A stretch of 64,000 nt of DNA from Oegoconia quadripuncta (taxonomy: Eukaryota > Arthropoda > Insecta > Lepidoptera > Autostichidae), in assembly GCA_949316235.1 (NCBI GenBank), contig OX438748.1:11845001-11909000 (forward strand). Direction: 5' to 3'. Positions 1 through 8,719 of the stretch are shown in pieces (positions within the stretch are counted from its first letter, which is position 1; each line of letters opens with the position of its first letter). A model generated the notes under the pieces. The model searched no databases. It saw only the letters and a list, made by a program, of their open reading frames with translations, and was not told where the DNA came from. The translations under genes were made by a program, and so were the position numbers.

Positions 1-1074
1 GAATAATAAACATATGTGTTGGTACATATGTATATGTGCTTAGCTGGGTCCTTTAATTAAATAGTTACTAAAAATCCATTACTAAAATTTAACGTCGTTA
101 TACGTTAAAGCGTTATATTTCTAAAGATTTAATCAAGTGTTAATCCCTTAACACGTGATAAAAATTGATTATTTTATATCGTTGCGTTAGTGATTTACTT
201 ATAAAAACTATTGATTTGGGTTCTGGAAGTTAGTTTGGTTAGGAACAATAAAAGATGTGTATAATTGGAGTGTAGAGTTTAGTGCGTACGGTATCTTTTT
301 CGTTAATAGTAGGTAATGGATTAACGATTAACGGAACGGAAGTTAACGTTTTAAGTTAACTTAAAAGTTAATCCGTTAGTCGAAATATTAACTTCGTTAA
401 TTAACGATTAACGGAATAACTTAATGTCTATATAGCTATGTGTATATGGACAAAAAATATGCATACTTAAACCAAACATCAATAAATATCTAAAATATTA
501 TCTAATATACAAAATACTAATGAACATAAGTATAAATGGCTGAGTTGCAGTACACGTTACTTATGTAGGTACCTATAATAATATATATTTAATGAGAACA
601 TGTTCTTTTCTCCAAAATATGTATGTTGGGGACTTAAGCCTGTTGATGTGTATTCAACAAACAGTGTAATAGGTATAGTAAAAAAAAAAGAAAACCGCAG
701 ACATTATACCTACATCGGCTTTGTTCAGTATTTTGTTTGTTGCGTTTCCCCTAATACGTGTAACATCCATTACGAGCCGAACAGTTTACTAATTTTCAAA
801 GGAGCACAAAGAAGTCCCTTTTACAACTAAACACAGGTGCTTTATCACATTTCCCTCGGAGTCTGAGATCCGAATGGGGGTATTTATTTTATTTACGCCT
901 CCTCGAGCCCATTACTACGACCCTGGCCGTGGAAGACACCGGCCGCCATTACCTGACTAATGTGCCGCCTGATAAATTTCCTAAACATTCATCATACTCC
1001 TGAAAATTGAAAGAATCATCTTTGCAGGAAAAAATACACGGAATTTTATACTTGGATACATTTATTTATTTAAA
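1..1074. other. AT-rich non-coding stretch with TTAAC motif cluster
   Basis: No convincing gene. Between about 295 and 425 the words TTAAC and GTTAA recur densely on both strands, including two copies of TTAACGATTAACGGA (321-335 and 401-415), which suggests a degraded foldback or MITE-like repeat. A GC-richer islet lies at 845-960; it contains no recognisable protein or RNA. The small open frames here look like chance. Confidence 0.5.
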
Positions 1075-1375
1075 AAAACAAAAAATTACATGCGTATTTT
1101 ACGATCTTTATCACAAAAGGGGTGGTCAGAGATATTCCAAACAAGTTTAATACCTGAAACGACATCCACGGTTTATCTATCGAAATATAATATAATTAAA
1201 GCATACGTGGCAGAGGATGAGTCCATCACCGTCGAAACGGACAATTCTATAGATATAGTTCCTAAGTCGTCTTACGACGGGAACGCGGATGGGACGGGAC
1301 ATCCACGGAAAGAGACAGGTTGTTCTAATTTAATGAGAATGTACCTGGGGATAACATTTATAGATATTACCTAAG
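1075..1375 (+). repeat. Dispersed repeat family D, diverged copy
   Basis: Shares the landmarks GGGGTGGTCAGAGATAT, GACATCCACGG and a later GGAAAGAGAC segment with the copies at 60335 and 63240. The family has no recognisable tRNA or 5S head and no coding capacity. This copy is heavily diverged. The 94-codon open frame inside it is a by-product of the repeat. Confidence 0.55.
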
Positions 1376-1731
1376 TCTTGCTTAAAAAAATCTGTATAAA
1401 ACAAAGTTCGTGGCTTATAGTGGCATTCGCTAATCATTTTAGATTTATTTATTTATTTATTTATTCGATCATGCTTACATGCAAAGTTCTTAAAACTAGT
1501 ACATGCACCCTGTCTTATAGAGTGTAGCAAATTTAATTAACCTAAAACTAATTAAAAGCGTTTATCTTATTTCTATATTAGGTAATTGACTCTTTTTATC
1601 AATTGTTATACGATAACTATTTATAAATTTTATTAACATATCATTTATAAATTATAATTATTATTATTATACTGTACTTATAGTTATGAGATCAACGCTT
1701 ATAGTTATATTAATAATGAGATCAAAGTAGT

Positions 1732-2548
1732 TTATTTTATTTTATCTGACATGTATTCTTCGACAGTATAATAGCATTTCTGTAAGAGGAGAGATTTTAA
1801 TTTTTTACAAAAACTTGTATATTTCTTTTCATTTATAATGGTATTGGGTAGTTTATTATATATTTGTATTGACCGGTAGTATGGACTATTTCTAAATATT
1901 TCGAGTTTAGGTTCTGGAGGGACAAGTCTATTTCCCCTGCGGGCGCTTTGAACATGATCATACAGGCTTATATGCTTTCTAACGAATTTAGCAGTTTCCA
2001 GTATGTATAAACATGGAAGAGGTAGAATTTTTTCTTGGACAAAAAATGGTTTACAACTTTGTTTTCGGCGTATATTTACAATGATACGCAAACATTTCTT
2101 TTGTGCAATGAACAAATCGCGGGCGGCTGGACTATGGCCCCATAACAAGATTCCATACTGTAACCAAGCATGGGCGTAGGCAAAGTAAGCCGATTTTGCG
2201 CATTCAGAATGTGTATTACGTTTCAAAATACTCAATGCGTAAGTAAATTGAGAAAGTTTGGATTTTATTTTTATTGTGTGTTTTTGCCATTGCATGTGCG
2301 TGTCTATGGTAATACCTAATAATTTGAACTCATTTACTTCTGTAATATTTAGTTTTTTTGATATTGGATTGAGGTTTATGGGTTGCTTTTGGTAGGGTTT
2401 GAACTGAATTAATTTAGTCTTTTTATTATTCACTTTTAGGTTATGGTCGGATAGCCATTGGTTAACCTCAGTAAAGGTTTCCTCTATTTGGTTAAGATCA
2501 TCAGTGTTTGGACACTCAAATAAAAATGAAACATCATCGGCGAAAAGA
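1732..2548 (-). pseudogene. 5'-truncated non-LTR retrotransposon reverse transcriptase, C-terminal half
   Basis: A 277-codon open frame begins with LFADDVSFLF, the YADD-type catalytic box of reverse transcriptase (residues 7-16). It continues through the thumb and C-terminal region of a Jockey-like LINE: a KLLGITID segment, LQYGILLWGHSP, and a terminal CYYTVEEYMSDK resembling the KGYYKISDYLDDK ending at 33.3 kb. The endonuclease, fingers and RT motifs A-B are absent. The frame is otherwise free of stops, so truncation came before much decay. Its 5' end runs straight into a 5S-derived SINE at about 2548, and the first six residues of the frame come from that junction. A dead copy, not a host gene. 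Confidence 0.85.
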
Positions 2549-2848
2549 TTAGCGAAGTTAAGCAATGTCTGGCGCTGTCAGTCCTTGGATGGGTGACCAT
2601 AAGTGGCATTTTAATATGAGTGTTTTCGTGCGAGGATACGTTAAATAGTTGATACCGGTTGTTTTCCATTGAAGGCTGAATGATGCCTCCAAGGACGGCT
2701 GAATACACTGACTGTCGGATGGCTACTTACTACTCTAACATAAATTCACCAAACCGCACTAGGCCCGCGTGGTGCACTGAAGTATACCTGAGAAAGAAGG
2801 GAGACTAGTGAGACGAGACTGTGTCAGTGGGGACGTGTAAGCCTGATA
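2549..2848 (+). repeat. 5S rRNA-derived SINE (copy a)
   Basis: Positions 2551-2598 look like the internal control region of 5S rRNA: box A-like GAAGTTAAGCAATGTC, then GTCAGTCCTTGGATGGGTG, the intermediate element plus box C. The SINE body follows, with landmarks also seen in the copy at 38.2-38.6 kb (a GTTGTTTTC segment and GGGGACGTGTAAG). No complete 5S gene is present because the first half of 5S is missing. The class is known as 5S-headed SINEs (SINE3); assignment here rests on motif recognition and on several copies in the window. Confidence 0.75.
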
Positions 2849-2854
2849 ATGAAT

Positions 2855-3033
2855 ATACAAAATTATTAGGTACCTACTGGAAATTGTCAGTTTATGTAAC
2901 TTTAAATTACCACCTATTCACAAGACTCACTCCCCAAAGAGGTTACCCGCCATAATTAGAGAGCGTGCTATTCTGTCATGCAGGCTAGAAAATCTATAAT
3001 GCTGTGCGAATATTAAGTAAACAAAGTAGCGCA
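2855..3033 (+). repeat. Direct repeat, left copy (~175 bp)
   Basis: Nearly the same as 3366-3541. Both contain GGTTACCCGCCATAATTAG, GAGAGCGTGCTATTCTGTC and GTGCGAATATTAAGTAAACA. The two copies flank a SINE. They are much too long to be a target-site duplication, so this is a local duplication with a SINE between the copies, or recombination between older repeat copies. Confidence 0.85.
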
Positions 3034-3049
3034 AATAGTTTCATCATTA

Positions 3050-3352
3050 TCAGCCCGTAAACATCATTCTGCAGGGATAAAAGCCTTCCCTCGTATAATG
3101 AGGGAATATGGGCCATAGTCCACCACGCTGGCCCAATGCGGGTTGAGGACTTCACATGCCTTTGAATTTTTATTTCTCAGGCATGCAGATTTCCTCTCTA
3201 TGTTTTCCTTCGCCGTTTAAGAGCAGTCGGATAAATGCACATAAGTAATTAAATTAAATTTATAAACTCATTGGTTACATGGCCTGTCTGGGAATCGAAC
3301 CCGGACCTCCTAAATTGGGAGACCGCGTATTAACCGCAAGGCCACCGACGAT
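3050..3352 (-). repeat. tRNA-derived SINE, minus orientation
   Basis: Read on the minus strand, the head near 3352 gives a tRNA-like section with the polymerase III B box GGGTTCGATTCCC (about 3291-3303). A body with CAGGCATGCAGATTTCC and CCCAATGCGGGTTGAGG follows, typical of a common lepidopteran SINE. The copy is diverged and non-coding. Confidence 0.7.
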
Positions 3353-3365
3353 AAATGATGAATAT

Positions 3366-3541
3366 ACAAAACTATTAGGTACCTACTCGAAATTATCAGT
3401 ATACCTTGAAATTGCCATCTATTCACAAGCCTCACTTCCCAAAGAGGTTACCCGCCATAATTAGAGAGCGTGCTATTCTGTCGGTCTAGAAAACCTATAA
3501 CGCTGTGCGAATATTAAGTAAACAAAGTTGCGTAAATAGTT
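3366..3541 (+). repeat. Direct repeat, right copy (~175 bp)
   Basis: Partner of 2855-3033, separated by about 330 bp that contain a SINE. The copies differ by scattered substitutions and small indels, so the duplication is not very recent. Confidence 0.85.
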
Positions 3542-3544
3542 GCT

Positions 3545-4164
3545 TGATACCCGTAAATTAGCAGAGAGCACGCTAAACAGTGGCTATTCGTTTTATTTAC
3601 ATCATTGATACCATTTAGTACGTTTGGCCGGTTTTATTTGGGCAAGCACGCTATCTTTGCGCGCTTTGGGACAGTTTTAGTGCCATTACGTGGACAAAGT
3701 TTGCCGGGAAATGTATAAATTTGCTTTATTTATTGGACTAATGCCGTTAAAGGCTCTATTATGTTGTGACGCCGACTGAGTTGCAATGTCGCTACCTACT
3801 TAAGAATTAATTATATCAATTGAGGGTTCAAGGTAGGAGTGTTATTATTGAGGTCACCAACAGTGGCGTAATTCAGGTTGATCTTGATGACAGTTGAAGC
3901 GAAGGAAAAAGAAAATACTTATACCTAGTGAAGAAAAAATTGTTGTTGATGATTCAATTTACCTTTGTTACATTTTCTTTGGGCTTTTGGCTAATTGCAT
4001 TTTGTGCAAAATTTGAAATTTACGTTCAAAGAAATTTTATTAATTGTATGAGAAAGTAGTAATCCAATCTTTAGATTGTTTCGGAGTGCACTTTTGTTTG
4101 TAGTTATACCCCGTAAAACAAGTTTGGAATACCTTTTAGTTTAGTATTTGCGATCGCAACCATA
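3545..4164. other. Non-coding, no recognisable element
   Basis: AT-rich sequence with no supported gene, RNA or repeat boundary. I see nothing here that can be named. Confidence 0.4.
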
Positions 4165-4388
4165 ATATATAAATATTTCGAACATTCACACCAATCATCA
4201 AGTCCCAAATTTGCTTTGCTTTGCTTAGGCGAAGCTTGTACTATGAATACCAAATAATGGAGAAATTTACAAAAATATTTATATTGTTTATATAAATAAT
4301 GTTCGTATTCACAAACATTTATCTCTAGCGGGATTCGAATCCCCAACCGTTAGTTTCGTAGTACCACTACACCAATCAGTCGTCTAAG
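4165..4388 (-). repeat. tRNA-derived SINE family 2, diverged copy
   Basis: Minus-strand head with an A box-like TTGGTGTAGTGG (near 4375) and a B box GGATTCGAATCC (near 4330) followed by the family-2 body. The body includes the reverse of CTAGTCCCAAACTAAGC and ends in the TTCGAACA-type tail. The body has an internal indel and the copy is old. Confidence 0.75.
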
Positions 4389-4389
4389 C

Positions 4390-5290
4390 TGGCGACATTA
4401 TCTTTCGGTGTCGTGTTCATCATGGTGGTGAACACTTCCAAGTGAACTGTTAGCTCGATAAGGCTATCTATATAGTTTAGTTATCTTCCCTTATACAAAA
4501 TATGGGTAGGTACATACGACGGCAGGACCTATATAAATGTTGGTAATTGCAAAGGTCTGTTTCTGTGTACATTTTTATTTACTCGCCACGTAATTGTAAC
4601 GCAGGTAGTGTCACTCGACATTGAAAAACCTCTTGGCCTGTCTTTGTACCCAAGAGTCGAAACCCACACTCACACAGCTACTAAGGGTCATTTATTTTAT
4701 TCACGCCCCTTCATTTCCATTAGCGTTGTAGGGTTGCAGACAGATGAGAGACCGCAGCTGTAGTGTATAATATTCTTAGACGCGGTAAATTCCTTGTAAA
4801 CTAGACTGAATATCACGTACGGTTCAAATTGTATTCTTACAGCAATACCATGCAGGGCATATAAATCCATATGGCATAAAAGAAACAGAAGGTAAGATGG
4901 TCTAAATTTATGCCTCAAGGGTAATCTGTCATTTAGCCGACCTTTACCTACCCATGTCATTGTTTGTGTATCATGAAATGAAACGTTAAAAAATAAAGTT
5001 AAAATGCGGAGTATTTATAAGTTTATTTTATTGTGTTAAATAATGGTTATTATTTAATTATTCAGCAGGGCAATATTACCCTTTTGGATATTATATTTCA
5101 AGGAGTGGTTTAGAGTTTATGATGGGACCCAATTCCTTTTAGCATTTGTTAGTTGCTCCCATAGTAAAGTTAAAACTAAATGTTTGATGGTATAAACTAT
5201 TCCGTAAAATATTTAAAGAAGGACATTGTTTAGATCATACTAAATAATTTCGACGAAATATTTCTCTACGCTTTCGCTGAAATTCAGGGT
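4390..5290. other. Non-coding, no recognisable element
   Basis: The small open frames at 4697-4960 lack conserved motifs and read as chance. No repeat family was identified with confidence. Confidence 0.4.
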
Positions 5291-5592
5291 GAATTTTTTT
5301 TATGCACAACGGTTTAAGCACTTGACCACAATCACACCTGATGTTAAGTAAAGATGAGGCTGAAGGTGGAAACGTACTGACCCGGAAACCAGATCTTATT
5401 TGGAGGACTGGCTATCTTATCCGTGACAACCGAGACACAACTATGCTATTAATATTGCTGTTTGACGGCAGACTTAGATAAGGTGGTGGTAATCAATCTA
5501 ACTGAGTAGTAAAATGTACTCCGCTGGGGATCGAACCTCGCGACCTCCGATTCGTAAGCCTTATGTTGTTTACATTGAGCCACGGAGGCGGT
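5291..5592 (-). repeat. tRNA-derived SINE family 1, near full length
   Basis: Minus orientation. The head is near 5590 (CCGCCTCCGTGGCTCAATG, A box-like), followed by a B box region (TCGATCCCCAGCGG, reverse near 5525). The body holds the family landmarks ACTGGCTATCTTAT and GATAAG.TGGTGGTA. The 3' tail at the low-coordinate end carries the reverse of CATCAGGTGTGATTG and ends in a T-run (A-rich on the sense strand). Confidence 0.8.
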
Positions 5593-6177
5593 TAAATTGG
5601 TTTCTTTCAATGTTATTCATTAGACTATATTAAAAAACTACATATTTAAAATACTACAAGCAGACCGAATATGACGATTAACGAAACGCCTAGAAATTGG
5701 TTCTGTTGTCAGGTTTATTGAATTTGTTTATATCTAATCTAATACCTCGGTAAGAATTTTGTTTAGATACTTGCAATATTTGTATTTCATTACATATTTA
5801 ACTTTTTTATAGGCCTAATCGTTGCCGAGGATTAATATTTGGTCTGCTATTATTTATTATATGTCTATGGAAAAAACAGACATCGTTTTAGAAAAAATCT
5901 TCCACGATCTTTCCGTTTTTTTATACTGGCAACCCTAAAGACGATGTCGCGTTACCTCGCGCGTTCCCGAGTTTATCGCGTGTAATGCGAACAGATATTA
6001 CGCTCCACACGCGCGCTTACAATTTTGTATTCCAAATTTACGGAACCACAATAGGTAATATATGGGATACGGATTGATTTATAAAGCTTTTACGTTATGG
6101 GGAATGTGGAAATTTTCAAATGATTATTTTATTGGATAGTCAGGAAAACATATTTTTTTCGTAACTCTCGTATCTTA
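5593..6177. other. Non-coding; CpG-rich patch at 5940-6030
   Basis: Mostly AT-rich. The patch at 5940-6030 is rich in CG dinucleotides (GTCGCGTTACCTCGCGCG and ACACGCGCGC), unlike its surroundings. It could be a DNA-transposon end or an old insertion. No gene is supported. Confidence 0.35.
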
Positions 6178-6433
6178 TTTGGTTGGTGGTTGGGCATTTT
6201 AAAGCTCCGCCTGGCTAGCTACCACCATCTTATCTAAATCTGCCGCCAAGCAGCAACGGTAATAGAATTGTTGTGTTCCGGTTGTCAGAGATAAGATAGC
6301 CAGTCCCCCAAATGTGTTGGGGTTTCCGGGTCAGTACGCTTCGACCTTCGACCTCATCTTCACTTGACATCAAGTGTGATTGACGGTCAAGTACGAACGA
6401 ACCCGTCGCGCATAAAAAAATAATAATAATAAT
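6178..6433 (+). repeat. tRNA-derived SINE family 1, 5'-truncated
   Basis: Begins at TTTGGTTGGTGG, so the tRNA-like head is missing, and runs through the body to CATAAAAAAATAATAATAAT. 5' truncation is expected for target-primed reverse transcription. Confidence 0.8.
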
Positions 6434-7200
6434 CCTGTAATTCTACAAATTACGACATGTATGTATAATGTTATTATTTTATGTTTTGATATTTGACAAT
6501 CACTTTTTATTTTAGTCTTCATTAATTTACGGACATGTCATTGTAAAAGTAAAGTAAAAAAACCTAATCTAATCAATTACTTACACTATCACCTAACATT
6601 TTACTGTATAATTATTTGTTCGCAAAAATTTTCCTCGTAAGTACTCGCTTCCGAAGGCCGTTGAACGAATGTCAAATTTGACGAATTATTTCATTCCTTT
6701 CCTTTTCATCGAGACATCCTTCCTACAGACATCCATTATAATTTGAATGACCCAATTAGACGTCTCATTTGGCGACTTCTATTATGTGAATTTCTCTCTC
6801 AAATAACCTCAAGTTTGTGCCTGGATAAAGTTCAAAACATCTTCCGAATCGCCGAATTTCATGTATGTCTCATCGACTGATCAATTAGCTTCACTTCAGC
6901 GATGCATATGTCGTACATATGTCTGCGTCGTTGATCATTAACGTCTGAAATACAAAGATAATTACAATTTATATGTAATTGTGTGTGAATATCAAGCAGA
7001 TATAAGTTGTACACACAATGTGAATTTTCTTTGATGATTTATATAGCTATAGGTATATGGACATATATGTGCATGGAGTAGACAGATAAGATAACACGTT
7101 ATTTGCATATTACAGAAACACATACAAAAATATACATACAAAAATACCGCACAATATACACAATTATATACACACATGAAAACAAATTGTTTAGTTGCAA
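6434..7200. other. Non-coding, AT-rich
   Basis: No supported feature. The region contains tandem ATATAC/ACATAC-rich simple sequence around 7100-7170. Confidence 0.4.
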
Positions 7201-7204
7201 AATA

Positions 7205-7495
7205 TATCTTCCATCTATCTTCGGATCACTAAACGTGGGGAGGGATTCCACCCGTATACAGTTAATATACCGAACATTCGCACTAAGAAGTTCGATTCTT
7301 CATTCATCATCCGAACAGTCAAGGCATGGAACTCCATTTCGACGTCAGTCTTTCCTGAATCCTACAACCTTGGGATGTTCAAGAGCAGAGTGAATAGACA
7401 TTTACTAGGATCGCGTGCTTCATCTTCGACCACATCGTCACTTTCCATCAGTTGAGATTGTGGTCAAACGCGAATCCAGTCAATCATAAAAAAAA
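7205..7495 (+). pseudogene. LINE 3' end: RT C-terminal tail plus poly(A)
   Basis: The frame reads FIIRTVKAWNSISTSVFPES then YNLGMFKSRVNRHLLGSRAS, the standard C-terminus of a lepidopteran non-LTR retrotransposon polymerase. A short 3' UTR with CATCAGTTGAGATTGTGGTC and an A-run ending near 7495 follow. All upstream domains are missing. A second copy of the same tail lies at 23985-24150 on the minus strand. The 3' UTR end is very similar to the tail of SINE family 1. Confidence 0.85.
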
Positions 7496-7499
7496 ACAT

Positions 7500-7650
7500 A
7501 CCTACATACATAACGTCACGACCTGTATTCCAAATGGGATGGTCAGAGATAACCCAAACACTAATGTTTGGGTGTTCCAAATCTTAAGAGTTTAATGCTT
7601 GTTCCACTGTCCACCTTACGAAATACTCAGAATAGCACACGTTACAGTGA
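7500..7650 (+). repeat. Dispersed repeat family D, partial
   Basis: Contains AACGTCACGACC, ATGGGATGGTCAGAGATA and GTTTGGGTGTTCCAAA, the 5' landmarks of family D. It starts directly behind the poly(A) of the LINE tail. Confidence 0.65.
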
Positions 7651-7661
7651 GTCCATAGCCG

Positions 7662-8560
7662 CTAAAATGAGCAAATAGACTTTTTTTTATGGAAAGTCAG
7701 TCCCTTAGTTATTTTTTTGGTTTTAAAAATGTTTTCAAAATCGTTGGTCTCGAAATGTAAAAAATCTGCAAAATTATAAGAATAACAATAAGAATAAGAA
7801 TAAGAATAAGAATAATCATGGTGTGTGAGATCAATATTAAATTTATTATTTAATAAAGATTCTTTCAATATTTTAATCCAAGCTTCAGTGATGGGCCTAG
7901 TGTTAATTTGAAATGAAACTGTTTTCTCAGGTAGAGGAAACCTAACAAATTGCCCACTAAGAAACTTAATATAATTTATAATATTTCTTTCCACTATTTC
8001 ATATTCACAAAAAATATTATCGAGGCATGTGGCTGTAGTTTCAGTTATTCGAGTCGGCTCCAAAAAACATTCGTGAGTTTAACTTACTAAATAATTTTTT
8101 TTTTTCTGCGAGTCATGGTACTATTCTCTAATAAATTAACATTAAAATCACCGCACACTACTACGCTCTTTTTTGTTTTATATATAGTTTTTAATAAATC
8201 CTCCATAATTGATTTAAATAACTGGTAATTATCATTATTGAGAGGTCTGTATACGCAAACGATGATATACTTTTCCAGCTCAACACAAGATAATTCTATT
8301 TTGTGTTCAACCTCTCAAAATATTATTTCTATTAAATGTACTAATTGCGCTATCATTTTTAATATTAAAGATCATTTCATGTTTCATTAGCCAGTGTTCA
8401 GTTATACACAAAAGTCCTAGAGGATATTTTTCTAAGAATAGTTCGATTTCATGCTCCTTGCCAGAAAAGTCTTGAATGTTTTGATGTGCTGAACTTAGTC
8501 CAAATGGCTTTCCCTTTGTCTTACCATTTACTTTAAAGGCCCGGCCCTCTCCATTCCACT
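7662..8560 (-). pseudogene. Decayed LINE endonuclease (APE-type) domain
   Basis: Minus-strand conceptual translation gives HQNIQDFSGKEHEIELFLEK, then LLCITEHWL (catalytic-Glu box), VCVYRPLNNDNYQLF, CGDFNVN (GDFN box) and PTRITETTATCLDNIF. These occur in the order expected for an ORF2 apurinic-type endonuclease. Between the first two blocks and VCVYRPL the frame is lost through a deletion and stops. A further one-base shift lies at the A10 run at 8092-8103. A hexanucleotide microsatellite (7778-7816) has expanded inside the frame and codes a Ser-Tyr repeat. There is no reverse transcriptase downstream. A dead fragment. Confidence 0.82.
7778..7816 (-). repeat. AAGAAT-type microsatellite inside endonuclease frame
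   Basis: About six units of AATAAG/AATAAC. On the minus strand they code YSYSYSYSYCYSY within the endonuclease fragment without breaking its frame. Confidence 0.85.
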
Positions 8561-8667
8561 GCTTTTCCTATCCTACTTGGGTGCATAAAGTTACATGAAA
8601 ATCGGCCCAGATAATTTAGAGAAATTTTAAATTATTATGGGACACGTGATTTGGAAAGGCCCCTTAA

Positions 8668-8716
8668 CTTCGCTAATCGTTTTCGATTAACGAATGCGAC
8701 ACGAGTGATTTGAGGC
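8668..8716 (-). repeat. 5S-headed SINE fragment (5' end only)
   Basis: The minus strand reads CACTCGTGTCGCATTCG then GATTAGCGAAGTTAAG. This matches the upstream part and box A start of the 5S-headed SINE at 37.3 and 38.6 kb. It breaks off at GTTAAG. Confidence 0.6.
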
Positions 8717-8719
8717 AAT

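Noticed and set aside
2551..2598. Functional 5S rRNA gene
   Set aside because: Only the internal control region is present. The first half of 5S and the terminator context are missing, and a SINE body follows.
3280..3355. Functional tRNA gene suggested by a B box
   Set aside because: The unit continues into a SINE body and lacks a complete cloverleaf. The same reasoning was applied to all SINE heads in families 1-3.
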